Shown here piece by piece: positions 8,115 through 17,695 of a stretch of DNA of 64,000 nt (position 1 is its first letter; each line of letters starts with the position of its first letter). The notes below the pieces were generated by a model that saw nothing but the letters and a program-made list of their open reading frames with translations, made no database searches and was not told the origin of the DNA. A program made the position numbers and the translations under genes. Source of the DNA: Qipengyuania xiapuensis (GTDB lineage: Bacteria > Pseudomonadota > Alphaproteobacteria > Sphingomonadales > Sphingomonadaceae); assembly GCF_019711395.1 (NCBI RefSeq), contig NZ_JAIGNL010000001.1:1550001-1614000 (forward strand), in the 5' to 3' direction.

Positions 8115-10955
8115 TTGGCTGACGAAACCGACCTGATCGATCCCCCTGCCCCCGGCGGCGACGAATATACCCGTATCGACATCGTCGACGAGATGAAGAC
8201 GAGCTATCTCGATTACGCGATGAGCGTGATCGTGAGCCGTGCGCTGCCCGACGTGCGTGACGGCCTGAAGCCTGTTCACCGTCGTATCCTTTTCGCCAGT
8301 AACGAAGGCGGTTTCGTTACCGGGCGACCGTTCCGCAAGAGCGCCAAGATCGTCGGCGACGTGATGGGTAACTACCACCCGCACGGCGACGCCGCGATCT
8401 ACGATGCTCTGGCCCGCATGACCCAGGACTGGTCGCTGCGCGTCCCGCTTATCGACGGCCAGGGTAACTTCGGCTCGATGGATCCCGATCCGCCCGCCTC
8501 GATGCGTTATACCGAGGCGCGTCTTGCCCGTGTAGCCAATTCGCTGCTCGACGATCTCGACAAGGACACGGTCGATTTCGCCGACAACTACGACGGCTCG
8601 CGCCGCGAGCCGACCGTGCTTCCCGCCCGCTTCCCCAACCTGCTCGTAAACGGTGCAGGCGGTATCGCAGTCGGCATGGCAACGAACATCCCGCCCCACA
8701 ATCTCGGCGAGGTGATCGACGGCTGTTTCGCCTACATGGACAACCCCGCGATCACGAGCGAGGAATTGTTCGAGATCATCCCGGGACCGGATTTTCCGAC
8801 CGCGCCTCTGATCCTCGGCAAGTCGGGCGCCCGTGCGGCCTACACCACTGGCCGAGGTTCGATCCTGCAGCGTGCGCGCCACGAAATCGAAGAAAAGCGC
8901 GGCGACCGGAAGTCGATCGTGCTGACATCGATCCCCTTCCAGGTCGGCAAGAGCGGGCTTGTCGAGAAGATCGCCGAGGCTGCGAAGGACAAACGGATCG
9001 AGGGCATCTCGGACATTCGCGACGAATCCTCGCGCCAGGGCGTGCGCGTGGTCGTGGACCTCAAGCGCGATGCCTCACCCGAGGTCGTGCTCAACCAGAT
9101 CTGGCGTTACACGCCCGCACAGGCGAGTTTCCCGGCCAACATGCTGGCCATCAGCGGCGGCCGCCCCGAAGTCCTGACGCTGCGCGAATTCATCCAGGCG
9201 TTCATATCCTTCCGCGAGGAAGTTATCACCCGCCGGACCAAGTTCGAACTGAACAAGGCCCGTGACCGTGCGCACATCTTGCTCGGTCTCGTGGTCGCGG
9301 TTTCGAACCTCGACGAAGTCGTGGCGATGATCCGCGGCGCTCCGACGCCGGCCGAGGCCCGTGCCCGGCTGCTCGCCAAGGAATGGCCGATCGGCGACAT
9401 CGCGAAGTATATCGCGCTTGTCGAAGCGATCGAACCCAATGCCGAACAGGAAGGCGGCACCTATCGCCTGTCCGAACGGCAGGTGAAGGCAATTCTCGAC
9501 CTGCGCCTGCACCGCCTGACCGCACTTGGCCGTGACGAAATCGGCGACGAGCTGAAAGAGCTCTCGCTGTCCATCGAGGAATATCTCTCGATCCTCGCCG
9601 ACCGCGTAAAGCTTTACGGCGTGATGCGCGGTGAACTCGAAGAGATCAAGGCCGCCTACGCCACGCCGCGCGTCTCCGAGATCGCTCCCGCATGGGACGG
9701 AATCGAGGACGAGGACTTGATCGAGCGCGAGGAGATGGTCGTCACCGTCACTCACGGCGGCTATATCAAGCGCACCCCGCTCGATGCCTTTCGTGCGCAG
9801 GCTCGCGGCGGCAAGGGCCGCTCCGGCATGGCGACGAAGGACGAAGATGCCGTTGTCGAAATGTTCGTAACTTCGACGCACAACCCTGTGTTGTTCTTCA
9901 CGAATACCGGTCGCGTGTACCGGATGAAGGTCTGGAAGCTGCCCGAAGGCGGCCCGCAGACCAAGGGCCGTCCGATGGTCAACCTTCTACCGCTCGGCGA
10001 CGAGGAGCGAGTCACAAACGTGCTCGCCCTCCCCGAGGACGAGGCGGAATGGGCAAACCTCAACATCGTCTTCGCGACCGAGCAGGGCATGGTTCGCCGC
10101 AACTCGATGGATGCCTTCACCAACGTGCCCAGCAACGGCAAATACGCCATGGGCTTCGTTGATGGCAGCGGGGACCGCCTGATCGGCGTCGAATTGCTGA
10201 CCGAAGAGCAGGAGATCTTCCTCGCTTCCAACTCCGGCAAGGCGATCCGTTTCTCCGCCACCGATGCGCGCGAAACCAAGAGCCGCACCGGTATCGGCGT
10301 GCGCGGTATGAAACTCAAGGAAGGCCAGAAGGTTGTCTCGATGGCAATCCTCGACGCGGGCGAGCGCGACACCGAAGTGCGCGATGCCTACCTGCGTGCC
10401 GCCGAGTGGAAGAACAACGAGAACGAAGCCACGCTGGACGCAGCGAAGGTCGAGGAAATGGCCGAAGGCGAGGAGTTCATCCTCACGCTGACCGCCAATG
10501 GCTACGGCAAGATCTCGTCCGCTTATGAGTACCGGACGATCGGCCGCGGCGGCATGGGCCTTACCAATATCGGTGAGCCCTCCAGCAATCCCGATCGCAA
10601 CGGTCCGGTGGTGGCAAGCTTCCCGGTCAAGCACGGTTCGCAGCTCATGCTGGTGACCGACCAGGCCAAGCTGATCCGCCTGCCGATCCAGTTCCGTCAC
10701 ATGATCGAAGGCGGTTTCGAGAGCCACGAAGGTTTCTCGGTATCCGGCCGCGGTTCGTCGGGTGTCCGCATCTTCAATGTCGCCAAAGGTGAGCAAATTG
10801 TCGGGGCAGCATTGATTGACGAGACCGAGGAACCGGAGAACGAAGCGGAAGAACTGGTGCAGGACGAGATCGCCGCGCGCGGCGGCCTCGAGAAGACCGA
10901 GCCCTACACTACCAAACACTCCGACAAGAACATCGACGACGAGCCGGGTGGATGA
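8115..10955 (+). CDS. gyrA: DNA gyrase subunit A
   Basis: This 946-residue type II topoisomerase subunit cleaves and passes DNA to introduce negative supercoils. It shows [20 protein letters not shown], the catalytic Tyr in [30 protein letters not shown], and a C-terminal pinwheel with the GyrA-box-like QARGGKGR. That box and the length favour GyrA over ParC. In the quinolone-determining region the sequence is [10 protein letters not shown]: Ala stands where E. coli has Ser83, while the Asp87 equivalent is kept. The start is a TTG at 8115. The first ATG in frame would begin at residue 27 and remove the conserved lead-in. The stop overlaps the following dioxygenase gene by ATGA. Confidence 0.96.
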   Translation: MADETDLIDPPAPGGDEYTRIDIVDEMKTSYLDYAMSVIVSRALPDVRDGLKPVHRRILFASNEGGFVTGRPFRKSAKIVGDVMGNYHPHGDAAIYDALARMTQDWSLRVPLIDGQGNFGSMDPDPPASMRYTEARLARVANSLLDDLDKDTVDFADNYDGSRREPTVLPARFPNLLVNGAGGIAVGMATNIPPHNLGEVIDGCFAYMDNPAITSEELFEIIPGPDFPTAPLILGKSGARAAYTTGRGSILQRARHEIEEKRGDRKSIVLTSIPFQVGKSGLVEKIAEAAKDKRIEGISDIRDESSRQGVRVVVDLKRDASPEVVLNQIWRYTPAQASFPANMLAISGGRPEVLTLREFIQAFISFREEVITRRTKFELNKARDRAHILLGLVVAVSNLDEVVAMIRGAPTPAEARARLLAKEWPIGDIAKYIALVEAIEPNAEQEGGTYRLSERQVKAILDLRLHRLTALGRDEIGDELKELSLSIEEYLSILADRVKLYGVMRGELEEIKAAYATPRVSEIAPAWDGIEDEDLIEREEMVVTVTHGGYIKRTPLDAFRAQARGGKGRSGMATKDEDAVVEMFVTSTHNPVLFFTNTGRVYRMKVWKLPEGGPQTKGRPMVNLLPLGDEERVTNVLALPEDEAEWANLNIVFATEQGMVRRNSMDAFTNVPSNGKYAMGFVDGSGDRLIGVELLTEEQEIFLASNSGKAIRFSATDARETKSRTGIGVRGMKLKEGQKVVSMAILDAGERDTEVRDAYLRAAEWKNNENEATLDAAKVEEMAEGEEFILTLTANGYGKISSAYEYRTIGRGGMGLTNIGEPSSNPDRNGPVVASFPVKHGSQLMLVTDQAKLIRLPIQFRHMIEGGFESHEGFSVSGRGSSGVRIFNVAKGEQIVGAALIDETEEPENEAEELVQDEIAARGGLEKTEPYTTKHSDKNIDDEPGG

Positions 10956-11794
10956 CTTTGAAGGTCGAGCCCTCCGGTCAGGCGTGCGGTGCGCGCGTGA
11001 CCGGACTCGACCTTTCGGAGCCGGTTGCCGAGGACCTTGCGGCCGAAATCCGGCAGATTTGGCTAAGGCACAAGGTGCTCGCCTTCCCCGGTCAGTCAAT
11101 GGACGACGATGCCCTCGAGGCATTTACACTCGCCATGGGCGGCTTCGGGGAGGATCCGTTCTTCGCGCCCATCGAAGGGCGCCAGCATATCGCTGCGATC
11201 CTGCGCGAGGCCGAGGAAACCTCCCCGCTCTTCGCCGAAAACTGGCACAGCGACTGGAGCTTCCTCGAGCATCCCCCTGCAGGCACCTGCCTTATGGCGG
11301 TCGATATACCGCCTACCGGTGGCGATACGCTGTTCGCGGACCAGGCAGCCGCTTTCGCGGCGCTTCCGGAAGAGCGCAGGGATTACCTCCGCTCGCTCAC
11401 CGCAATCCATAGCGCACAGCTCGCCTATGCTCCCGAAGGAACCTACGGCGAACGCGACAAGGGGCGTTCCATGGCGATCCGTCCGGACGAAAGCGCTCGC
11501 GAAACACGGACCCACCCTCTCGTCCAGCAACACCCGGAGACGGGCGAGGAATGTCTCTACTCAACGCTCGGGTACATCATCGGTATCGAGGGGATGGAAG
11601 CCCAGGAAGCTTTCGCACTCCTCACCGAACTGGCCGCCTGGCAGGGGCGCGAGGAATTCACCTACCGCCACCGTTGGGAAAACGACATGCTCGTGATGTG
11701 GGATAACCGCTCGGTCCTGCACAAGGCGACCGGCGGATACGAAGGCCATCGCCGAGAATTGCACCGCACGACGATTGCGGCCTGGACGAAGTGA
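10952..11794 (+). CDS. TauD/TfdA-family Fe(II)/2-oxoglutarate dioxygenase
   Basis: This 280-residue cytoplasmic dioxygenase has the HxD iron site as His99-Ser-Asp101 in NWHSDWSF. The distal His is probably His257 in NRSVLHKATGGY, followed by the Arg-rich RRELHRTT that should bind 2-oxoglutarate. The opening EPSGQACGARVTGLDLSEP and WLRHKVLAFPGQ are typical of TauD/TfdA. The family oxidises taurine, alkyl sulfates, aryloxyacids and similar compounds; the substrate here cannot be assigned. The start overlaps the gyrA stop (ATGA), so it is coupled to gyrA, an odd partnership that probably reflects packing rather than function. Confidence 0.86.
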   Translation: MTLKVEPSGQACGARVTGLDLSEPVAEDLAAEIRQIWLRHKVLAFPGQSMDDDALEAFTLAMGGFGEDPFFAPIEGRQHIAAILREAEETSPLFAENWHSDWSFLEHPPAGTCLMAVDIPPTGGDTLFADQAAAFAALPEERRDYLRSLTAIHSAQLAYAPEGTYGERDKGRSMAIRPDESARETRTHPLVQQHPETGEECLYSTLGYIIGIEGMEAQEAFALLTELAAWQGREEFTYRHRWENDMLVMWDNRSVLHKATGGYEGHRRELHRTTIAAWTK

Positions 11795-11800
11795 CGGCAG

Positions 11801-11830
11801 GCCGGAGGCCGCTTGAAACAGGCCTCCGGC
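11801..11830. terminator. Bidirectional hairpin terminator
   Basis: A perfect 10-bp stem, GCCGGAGGCC at 11801-11810 with GGCCTCCGGC at 11821-11830, encloses a 10-base loop. It lies between two convergent genes, the dioxygenase and a small secreted protein. There is no T-run on either side, so intrinsic termination is probable rather than certain. Confidence 0.6.
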
Positions 11831-11843
11831 ACACCTTCACGCG

Positions 11844-12092
11844 CTAACCGCGGCAGAATTCACCGGGATTGAAGAAACGCGGATGCAGCCCGAACAGGCG
11901 GAAGACCGCTGCAAACGTCTGCGTAAAGCCCAGTCCATCGCTCAGATCGTCGTTAAGCCCGGAGTATGAGCACTCCGAGGCTCCGTTCACTCCGCCGGGA
12001 ACGAAGCCGCCGTTTCCGTTGACCTCTCCCGCCGAAATCGGCGCGGCTGTCACGAGCGCGCTCGCGGCGAGCGCTATTGCCAGTTTCTTCAT
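11844..12092 (-). CDS. Small secreted protein of unknown function
   Basis: This 82-residue product has a clear signal peptide: MKKLAIALAASALVTAAP, with likely cleavage after SAG near residue 22. The mature part of about 60 residues is Gly/Asn-rich at first, carries Cys41 and Cys80 that could pair, and contains a compact aromatic segment FAAVFRLFGLHPRFFNPGEF. The ATG follows a very good ribosome site (GGAGGAGAG, spacing 4-5), which argues that it is expressed. I do not recognise the family. It is probably a periplasmic or surface peptide with its own promoter, since its upstream neighbour on the same strand starts more than 700 bp away. Confidence 0.68.
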   Translation of the reverse strand: MKKLAIALAASALVTAAPISAGEVNGNGGFVPGGVNGASECSYSGLNDDLSDGLGFTQTFAAVFRLFGLHPRFFNPGEFCRG

Positions 12093-12171
12093 GGTCTCTC
12101 CTCCGTTTTGCTAAACGCGGCCCGAAGGAACTCGGCAGCGGGGGTATGCTCCTGTCGCGGCAGTCAGGCAA

Positions 12172-12831
12172 TTATGCCTCTGACTTACCCCGAATGGTCT
12201 GCACGACTCCCGTCGCAATGAGGAATTGTCCTGCAAAATACAGCGGCCAGACCAGCCATTCGGCGATCTCGCCCGGCAATTGGCCGGATTCGCGAGCGAA
12301 AATGATGAGGTCGCTCACCACGAAAAGAACTGCGCCAACACCAACCCGGTATCGCGGAAAACTGCTGGTCCATGCAGCCCCGCCCATCGCTCCGACCACG
12401 AGCGCGTAGAGCGCCACGAGAGCCCAGTTCTCGAGTGGATAGGTCAGCAGCGCCGCAAGGATCGGCGTTCCGAACAGGAGCGCAATGCCGGCCATTTTCT
12501 GGCTGCCGGTGGTGCTCGGCCTGCGGTTCGACATGTAGAGCCATATCGCAACCAGATGGCCCAGCGCGAAAATCGCTCCGCCGATAATGAAGCTAAATTC
12601 GAGAACCACGTCGGCCAATGCACCCAGCGCCATAACAATCGCAATGAGCGCGCCATCACGGCCTACACCTCGGTGTGCCGCATAGACGGCAAGGAAACCC
12701 ACGCCCGCACCCTTCCACAATGCGAGCCAGCTGCCGCCGACCTTTCCGTCCATCACGAAGAAATAGGTGATGGCGAAAAGGAGGCTCAGAACCAGGTAAG
12801 GCCGATGCTCGACCAGGGCGCGCTTGGGCAT
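12172..12831 (-). CDS. YhhN/TMEM86-family membrane protein
   Basis: The product of about 219 residues has roughly eight hydrophobic helices and matches the YhhN family, whose animal members (TMEM86) are lysoplasmalogenases. Characteristic pieces are LGALADVVLEFSFIIGGAIF, a family core with acidic residues inside a helix, and FVVSDLIIFARE, the usual SD-containing helix near the C-terminus. Enzymatic activity on lysoplasmalogens is established for some members only. For this gene it is inference. The ATG at 12831 has GAGGGG upstream. An open frame extending to 12927 would overlap the divergent trmFO start and lacks conserved residues. Confidence 0.85.
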   Translation of the reverse strand: MPKRALVEHRPYLVLSLLFAITYFFVMDGKVGGSWLALWKGAGVGFLAVYAAHRGVGRDGALIAIVMALGALADVVLEFSFIIGGAIFALGHLVAIWLYMSNRRPSTTGSQKMAGIALLFGTPILAALLTYPLENWALVALYALVVGAMGGAAWTSSFPRYRVGVGAVLFVVSDLIIFARESGQLPGEIAEWLVWPLYFAGQFLIATGVVQTIRGKSEA

Positions 12832-12908
12832 TTCGTCTATTCCCCTCGATAGGCGGATGCGCATCGCGCAATTGCCGCAGCGTTGCAAGCCGCCACGCAC
12901 ACGACTAG

Positions 12909-14288
12909 ATGGCCCTCGCAATGACACACGACATCCAGATCATCGGCGGCGGCCTCGCCGGAAGCGAGGCAGCGTGGCAGCTTGCGCGGCGAGGGTTCAA
13001 GGTGCGCCTCTCGGAAATGCGTGGCAGCGGCGAGACGACCCCTGCTCACCAGACCGACGGCCTGGCGGAACTCGTCTGCTCGAACAGCTTCCGCTCCGAT
13101 GACAGCGACAAGAACGCCGTCGGCCTCCTCCATCACGAAATGCGCCGCCTCGACAGCATCGTGATGCGCGCCGGCGAAAAGGCACGCGTTCCGGCCGGTT
13201 CCGCCATGGCGGTGGATCGCGACGTTTTCTCGGCCGAAGTCCAGCGGACCCTCGAGGAACATCCCAATGTCACGGTCGTGCGCGAGCGGGTCGATGCCCT
13301 CCCCTCGGACGGCCCGGCGATCGTCGCCACCGGCCCGCTGACCGCGCAGTCGCTTGCCGAGAGCATTGTCAGCGCGACCGGCCAGGATCGCCTCGCATTT
13401 TTCGACGCAATCGCGCCGATCGTGCACCGCGACAGCATCGACATGTCGAAATGCTGGATCCAGAGCCGTTGGAACAAGCGCACCGAGGCCTCGAACGAGG
13501 ATGGCGACTACATCAACTGCCCGATGACCAAGGAGCAGTATCTCGCCTTCCACCAGGGATTGATAGACGGCGAAAAAACCGAATTCCGCGAGTGGGAAGC
13601 CGACACCCCCTACTTCGACGGCTGCATGCCGATCGAGGTAATGGCCTCGCGCGGCGTCGAGACCTTGCGCTATGGCCCGATGAAAGGCGTCGGCCTCGAC
13701 AACCCCTATGACACCACCGAAGAACACCCGCAGGGCCGCTGGCCCTATGCGGTCGTCCAGCTGAGGCAGGACAACAAGCTGGGCACACTGTGGAACATGG
13801 TCGGCTTCCAGACGAAGCTGAAGTATGGCGCGCAGGTCGAGCTTTTCCGTACGATCCCGGGCCTCGAGAACGCCGAGTTCGCGCGTCTCGGCGGGCTCCA
13901 CCGCAACACCTTCATCAACTCGCCGCTGGTGCTCGACCGCCAGCTGCGCCTCCGCGGTGGCGAACACATCCGTTTCGCCGGGCAGATCACCGGCTGCGAG
14001 GGCTATGTCGAGAGTTCCGCCGTCGGCCTGATGGCAGGCATGATGGCAGCGAGCGAGCTGGCCGGGCGCGACTGGACGCCTCCGCCGCGCACCACGGCAT
14101 TCGGTGCGCTGCTATCGCACATCACGGGCGATGCAGAAGCGGACACCTTCCAGCCCATGAACGTCAATTTCGGCCTTTTCCCGCCGCTTCACGATGTGAA
14201 GAAGAAGCAGCGCAAGGAAGCTTATACCTCGCGCGCAAAACAGGAATTCGGGGAATGGCTCGATACGCTCGAGGCGGTGCCCGCCTGA
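12909..14288 (+). CDS. trmFO: Folate/FAD-dependent tRNA m5U54 methyltransferase
   Basis: This 459-residue flavoprotein makes 5-methyluridine at position 54 of the tRNA T-loop, using methylenetetrahydrofolate and FADH2. The N-terminal Rossmann motif is [19 protein letters not shown]. The family blocks [45 protein letters not shown] and [16 protein letters not shown] are present. Length is normal. Two in-frame ATGs, 12909 and 12921, differ by four residues and neither has a strong ribosome site. The gene is divergent from the YhhN gene with a gap below 80 bp and ends directly against the convergent EF-hand gene. Confidence 0.96.
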   Translation: MALAMTHDIQIIGGGLAGSEAAWQLARRGFKVRLSEMRGSGETTPAHQTDGLAELVCSNSFRSDDSDKNAVGLLHHEMRRLDSIVMRAGEKARVPAGSAMAVDRDVFSAEVQRTLEEHPNVTVVRERVDALPSDGPAIVATGPLTAQSLAESIVSATGQDRLAFFDAIAPIVHRDSIDMSKCWIQSRWNKRTEASNEDGDYINCPMTKEQYLAFHQGLIDGEKTEFREWEADTPYFDGCMPIEVMASRGVETLRYGPMKGVGLDNPYDTTEEHPQGRWPYAVVQLRQDNKLGTLWNMVGFQTKLKYGAQVELFRTIPGLENAEFARLGGLHRNTFINSPLVLDRQLRLRGGEHIRFAGQITGCEGYVESSAVGLMAGMMAASELAGRDWTPPPRTTAFGALLSHITGDAEADTFQPMNVNFGLFPPLHDVKKKQRKEAYTSRAKQEFGEWLDTLEAVPA

Positions 14289-14756
14289 TCAGCAATTGCA
14301 GCGCCTGGTCCTAGTCCGCTTGGGCTTCGTGGTCGCAAATTCACCGGGCGACAGTTCGCGGTCGCCATTGGCATCCGCGCCCTCGAATTTCTCGACCGTC
14401 GTCACCGCCCATTCCTCGAAGGTGAGGAGGTTGTTGCCGTCCTTGTCGAGCTTGCGGAAGGCATCGCTTCGCGTCGAGAGCATCTCGCTGCGCGTGATCC
14501 GCCAGTCACGGTTTCGGTCGTAGCGGAAGAAGCGGCGCTGTTCCTTGGTCAGCTCGCTCGCCTCGGGCGGCGCCGGGCCTTCGAGGTCACCGGGATCGAC
14601 CGTGGGGAGGTTTTCGGGATCAGGTGCTTCGCCTGCCAGCGAGATCAGCGACGGCGGAGGAGCAGCAGCCTCGACTTCCGCCGGGCCCTGCCACCAGAAC
14701 AGGCCGATGCCTGCGGCAACCAGTGTCAGGATGCACCCAAGGACTATGCGGCTCAT
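14289..14756 (-). CDS. Membrane-anchored EF-hand protein
   Basis: This protein of about 155 residues has an N-terminal hydrophobic segment (IVLGCILTLVAAGIGLFWW), followed by a Pro/Ala-rich linker. Three canonical 12-residue EF-hand loops come next: DRNRDWRITRSE, DKDGNNLLTFEE and DANGDRELSPGE. All keep acidic residues at positions 1, 3 or 5, and 12. It ends in a strongly basic tail KPKRTRTRRCNC. The helix acts either as an anchor or a signal peptide, so the calcium-binding part is expected in the periplasm. No enzyme domain is present. Start ATG 14756 is preferred over TTG 14762. The stop abuts the trmFO stop. Confidence 0.82.
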   Translation of the reverse strand: MSRIVLGCILTLVAAGIGLFWWQGPAEVEAAAPPPSLISLAGEAPDPENLPTVDPGDLEGPAPPEASELTKEQRRFFRYDRNRDWRITRSEMLSTRSDAFRKLDKDGNNLLTFEEWAVTTVEKFEGADANGDRELSPGEFATTKPKRTRTRRCNC

Positions 14757-14792
14757 CGGCAAGTTCCCCTCTTGCAGGGTGCCTGCCTAGGT

Positions 14793-15464
14793 CTAAGTAC
14801 CGAAAATTCCAAGCCTTAATGCAGCAAAGGGACTGAGGCGGTCACCGAAAAGCGGCTTGCCGCCACGCTTGAGAGAACGGCGTGACAGCCCGCCGATCAT
14901 GGCCAGCGGGCGAAGCCCTGCCGGCAAACGCGGCAATTCTTCGGCGACGCGCAATCCCTCGCTCAAGAGCGCGCTCTCTTTACTTCCACCAATGAGAACC
15001 AGCTCGGCATGCGCCCAGGCTTGGCCGTGACGGGCTGCATCGGAAGCAGCATCGGCAGATCCGCTTATGGTCGCCAGCGCCGCAAATGCCTCGCCCCTCG
15101 CCCCAGCAAGCCCACCAGCCTCGAAGGCGCTGTCCTCGTCCTCGGGGAGCAGCGTTTCCCAACCGTCCGCCAAAGATGCCAGGACCTTGCGCTCGGAGGG
15201 CCAGCTCTCCAGCAAGGATGCAAGCAGCGGGTCGGGCGGTGCCCCCAACCCCTCCCGCTCACGGGTCAGTTCTTCGCGCCACCATGCAAGCCGTATCTGC
15301 GCAAGTGCAGGTTCGTTCGCAGTCAGGACTATGCGGGCAAGCAACCGGTCGACAAGCAACAGGTCGCGCAGCGGATCGCGCAATCCGGGGCGGGCATTGC
15401 CCACCACCAAACTCTCCCAATCGCCCAATTGCTCGTTAGCGGCGTTATCCATGCTTTCCCGCAT
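14793..15464 (-). CDS. Squalene/phytoene synthase-like protein, short and without Asp-rich motifs
   Basis: This 223-residue all-helical protein resembles the squalene/phytoene synthase superfamily in its N-terminal half. LRDLLLVDRLLARIVLTANEP precedes ALAQIRLAWWREELTR, the last part being the family's IRL-WW-RE helix. The two DxxxD/E prenyl-diphosphate motifs of real synthases are not evident and the protein is about 60-70 residues short. It may therefore belong to the non-catalytic branch that includes the complex I assembly factor NDUFAF6. That reading is inference; complex I genes are at the far end of this window. It starts at ATG 15464 or 15452 and is divergent from the Tad-like genes. 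Confidence 0.65.
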   Translation of the reverse strand: MRESMDNAANEQLGDWESLVVGNARPGLRDPLRDLLLVDRLLARIVLTANEPALAQIRLAWWREELTREREGLGAPPDPLLASLLESWPSERKVLASLADGWETLLPEDEDSAFEAGGLAGARGEAFAALATISGSADAASDAARHGQAWAHAELVLIGGSKESALLSEGLRVAEELPRLPAGLRPLAMIGGLSRRSLKRGGKPLFGDRLSPFAALRLGIFGT

Positions 15465-15566
15465 CCGATCAGGCAGCCCGCCCTGTCAAGCAGAACGCCT
15501 GTTAATTCTCCAAGGAAACCGGAAGTTAACTGTTCCCCTCCATGTTGCCGCAGGATTTCCGCCTTA

Positions 15567-15585
15567 ATTGCGGAAGCTGCAATGA
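15567..15585. repeat. Inverted repeat upstream of the Tad-like cluster
   Basis: TTCCGC, a 7-base AT-rich loop, and GCGGAA form an imperfect operator-like or mRNA-leader hairpin about 20-35 bp before the start of the TadG-like gene. A GGGGG ribosome site lies between it and the ATG. Whether it is a protein site or an RNA structure cannot be told. Confidence 0.35.
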
Positions 15586-15603
15586 ATCCTGCTCGGGGGC
15601 ACT

Positions 15604-17241
15604 ATGGCACTTAAGCGACTGAACAAGCTGATGCGTCGGCTCAAAGGCGATACCAGCGGTAACGCGATGCTGCTGACTGCATTGGGGATGCCTATCCTCA
15701 TCGGCAGCTCGGGAATGGCGATCGACGTGGCGCAGTGGTACGTGTGGAAGCGCGAACTGCAATTCGCGACCGACCAGGCTGCGCTGGCCGGTGCCTGGGC
15801 CAGTGCCGAACCGGAGCAGAGGGACAACTACGTCGCGCTCTCGAAGCTCGAGTTCAATTCGAACCTGTCCTACCTCAAGGGCCAGGTAGCCGACCCGACC
15901 ATCGGGTATGAAGACTGGAATGGAGGCACGGGAAATACCGTTGTCGCCACGGCTACCTACACCAAGGCACTGCCTTTCACTTCGATTTTCTGGAAGAACC
16001 AGGCGACTGTGAATGTCAGGGCGCAGGCCAGCTATCAGGCGGCGACCAACTATACCACTTGCCTGCTCGCACTCGATCCGGACGCTGACGATGCCTTCGT
16101 CATCGGGGGGTCGCTTACCGGTGACGTGACCTGCGGTGTGGGCGCATTGTCCAACTCCGTGTCTGCAATCCGCAAGAATGGTTCGACGCTGATCGACGTG
16201 GCCGACCTCATTGCCGCAGGCGGTATCGATGAGGACCTGGCCGTAAACGGCACGATCCACGAGTTCATCAGTAACCTGAGCGATCCTTTCGATGGAGTAA
16301 CGCCGCCGGATTCGCCCTATGCGCGAACATACTCTTGTCCGACGACCACGACGACGCCGATCGTGGCCGGCGACTCCACTGCTGATGTCGCAACGCGTAC
16401 GGTGATTACCTACACCTATTACCAGGGTTCAAACCAGAGCAGCGCGAAAACCGTCGTGACCTATACGGGGAGCGGGTCGAACACCAATTCGGATACGACC
16501 GTCAGGGCATTGGCCCAGGACCTCAGCTATACTCCGGCCGAGGGCTACAACGAGACGGTAAGTGATACCGGTGAAGTCTACACCGGCCAGAATTGGCCCT
16601 CCACCGCCAAGAAGAACGCCTATATCTACGAGTATCGCCAAGAGGTCGTAACCAAGCTCTATTCGAACGTGGTTCCCGACAGCGGGACCTCCACTGCGAC
16701 TTCGGGCACCGCGAATGGCTTGCTCCCGGGTACCTATGGGGACATCACGATCGGTTGTGACACCACTTTCAACCCGGGCGTCTATGTCATCACCGGGGTT
16801 CTCGATTTCGGTCAGAACCACATAGTGCAGGGCAACAACGTGCTTTTCGTCTTCACCGGCGAAGGCACCGAGCGGATGAAGCTGAATTCCCAGTCGATCG
16901 TCAACTTTACCGGCATTACCTACGACCAGCTCGTGAACGAGTATTCCGTGTCTGCGGAAGATGCCGAAGTTATGAACGGCATGATCGTCTACGATCCGGA
17001 ATCCACAGCGGACATCGCGATCAACGGCGGAGCCAACGTGGTATTCGACGGCATTCTCTACATGCCGAACCGGCATGCCCAGTTTAACGGCAACTCGTCC
17101 GTCGGCGGAAGCTGCATGATGCTTGCGGCCGGCACGATCGAGTTGACCGGTAACAACACGATTCAGAGCCTTTGCCTGCCGACGAATGTCACCTCGTTCG
17201 AAATCGGCGGCACCACCATTTCTGTGAGGCTAGTGGCATGA
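15604..17241 (+). CDS. TadG-like Flp pilus assembly protein
   Basis: The 545-residue product starts with a short basic segment. A Tad-type N-terminal hydrophobic helix follows, preceded by GDTSGNAM, and then LLTALGMPILIGSSGMAIDVAQW and RELQFATDQAALAGA, the TadG N-terminal signature. The large remainder is Thr/Ser/Asn-rich and predicted extracytoplasmic, with a late beta-rich part (GTYGDITIGCDTTFNPGVYVITG region) resembling a repeat-type beta-solenoid or adhesin fold. It overlaps the next pseudopilin gene by ATGA. TadG proteins are pilus-associated and export-dependent. The core tad machinery (CpaA-F, TadB/C) is not in this window, so the three genes may be a satellite cluster. Confidence 0.83.
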   Translation: MALKRLNKLMRRLKGDTSGNAMLLTALGMPILIGSSGMAIDVAQWYVWKRELQFATDQAALAGAWASAEPEQRDNYVALSKLEFNSNLSYLKGQVADPTIGYEDWNGGTGNTVVATATYTKALPFTSIFWKNQATVNVRAQASYQAATNYTTCLLALDPDADDAFVIGGSLTGDVTCGVGALSNSVSAIRKNGSTLIDVADLIAAGGIDEDLAVNGTIHEFISNLSDPFDGVTPPDSPYARTYSCPTTTTTPIVAGDSTADVATRTVITYTYYQGSNQSSAKTVVTYTGSGSNTNSDTTVRALAQDLSYTPAEGYNETVSDTGEVYTGQNWPSTAKKNAYIYEYRQEVVTKLYSNVVPDSGTSTATSGTANGLLPGTYGDITIGCDTTFNPGVYVITGVLDFGQNHIVQGNNVLFVFTGEGTERMKLNSQSIVNFTGITYDQLVNEYSVSAEDAEVMNGMIVYDPESTADIAINGGANVVFDGILYMPNRHAQFNGNSSVGGSCMMLAAGTIELTGNNTIQSLCLPTNVTSFEIGGTTISVRLVA

Positions 17242-17690
17242 TCAAGGCGATTAAGAACCGCTTCCGCAAGGAAGAAGACGGCGCAGTCGTTATCGAAACC
17301 GCAATCGTGGTCCCCGTCCTGCTTCTCATGGCACTTGGCGGGATCGACTACGGCACGATGCTCGCGCGCCAGGTCGAGCTCCAGAATGCCATGGCGGAAG
17401 CCTCGCAAATTGCACTTGCCGCAGCGCCCACCGATGCTTCGGCCCGACAGGCAGTGAAAGAGGTTCTGCAAACCTCGACCGGTCTGGACACCGATCATGT
17501 ATCCATCACGGAAAGCTATCGTTGCGGCACGGACGCCGATTACGTCGCGGACTCGGATCTCTGCGGCACCGGTCCCTACGCACGCTTCATCCGTATCGAG
17601 ATCGTCGAGGACTACACTTCGGCTTGGTCCACCATCTCCGGAGCCAAACCGCTCCGGTTCAATTTCGTCCGCATGGTACAAGTGGGATAA
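17238..17690 (+). CDS. TadE-like pseudopilin
   Basis: This 150-residue protein has a short basic leader, MIKAIKNRFRKEEDG. The hydrophobic segment AVVIETAIVVPVLLLMALGG follows, with the Glu five residues after the cleavage Gly that marks TadE-type prepilins processed by CpaA/TadV peptidase. The remainder, with a Cys pair around CGTDADYVADSDLCG, is predicted periplasmic. The ATG overlaps the TadG-like stop. The next gene encodes a second pseudopilin five bases on. TadE and TadF are minor pseudopilins required for Flp pilus assembly. Which of the two this one corresponds to is not clear. Confidence 0.87.
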   Translation: MIKAIKNRFRKEEDGAVVIETAIVVPVLLLMALGGIDYGTMLARQVELQNAMAEASQIALAAAPTDASARQAVKEVLQTSTGLDTDHVSITESYRCGTDADYVADSDLCGTGPYARFIRIEIVEDYTSAWSTISGAKPLRFNFVRMVQVG

Positions 17691-17695
17691 CGGCT

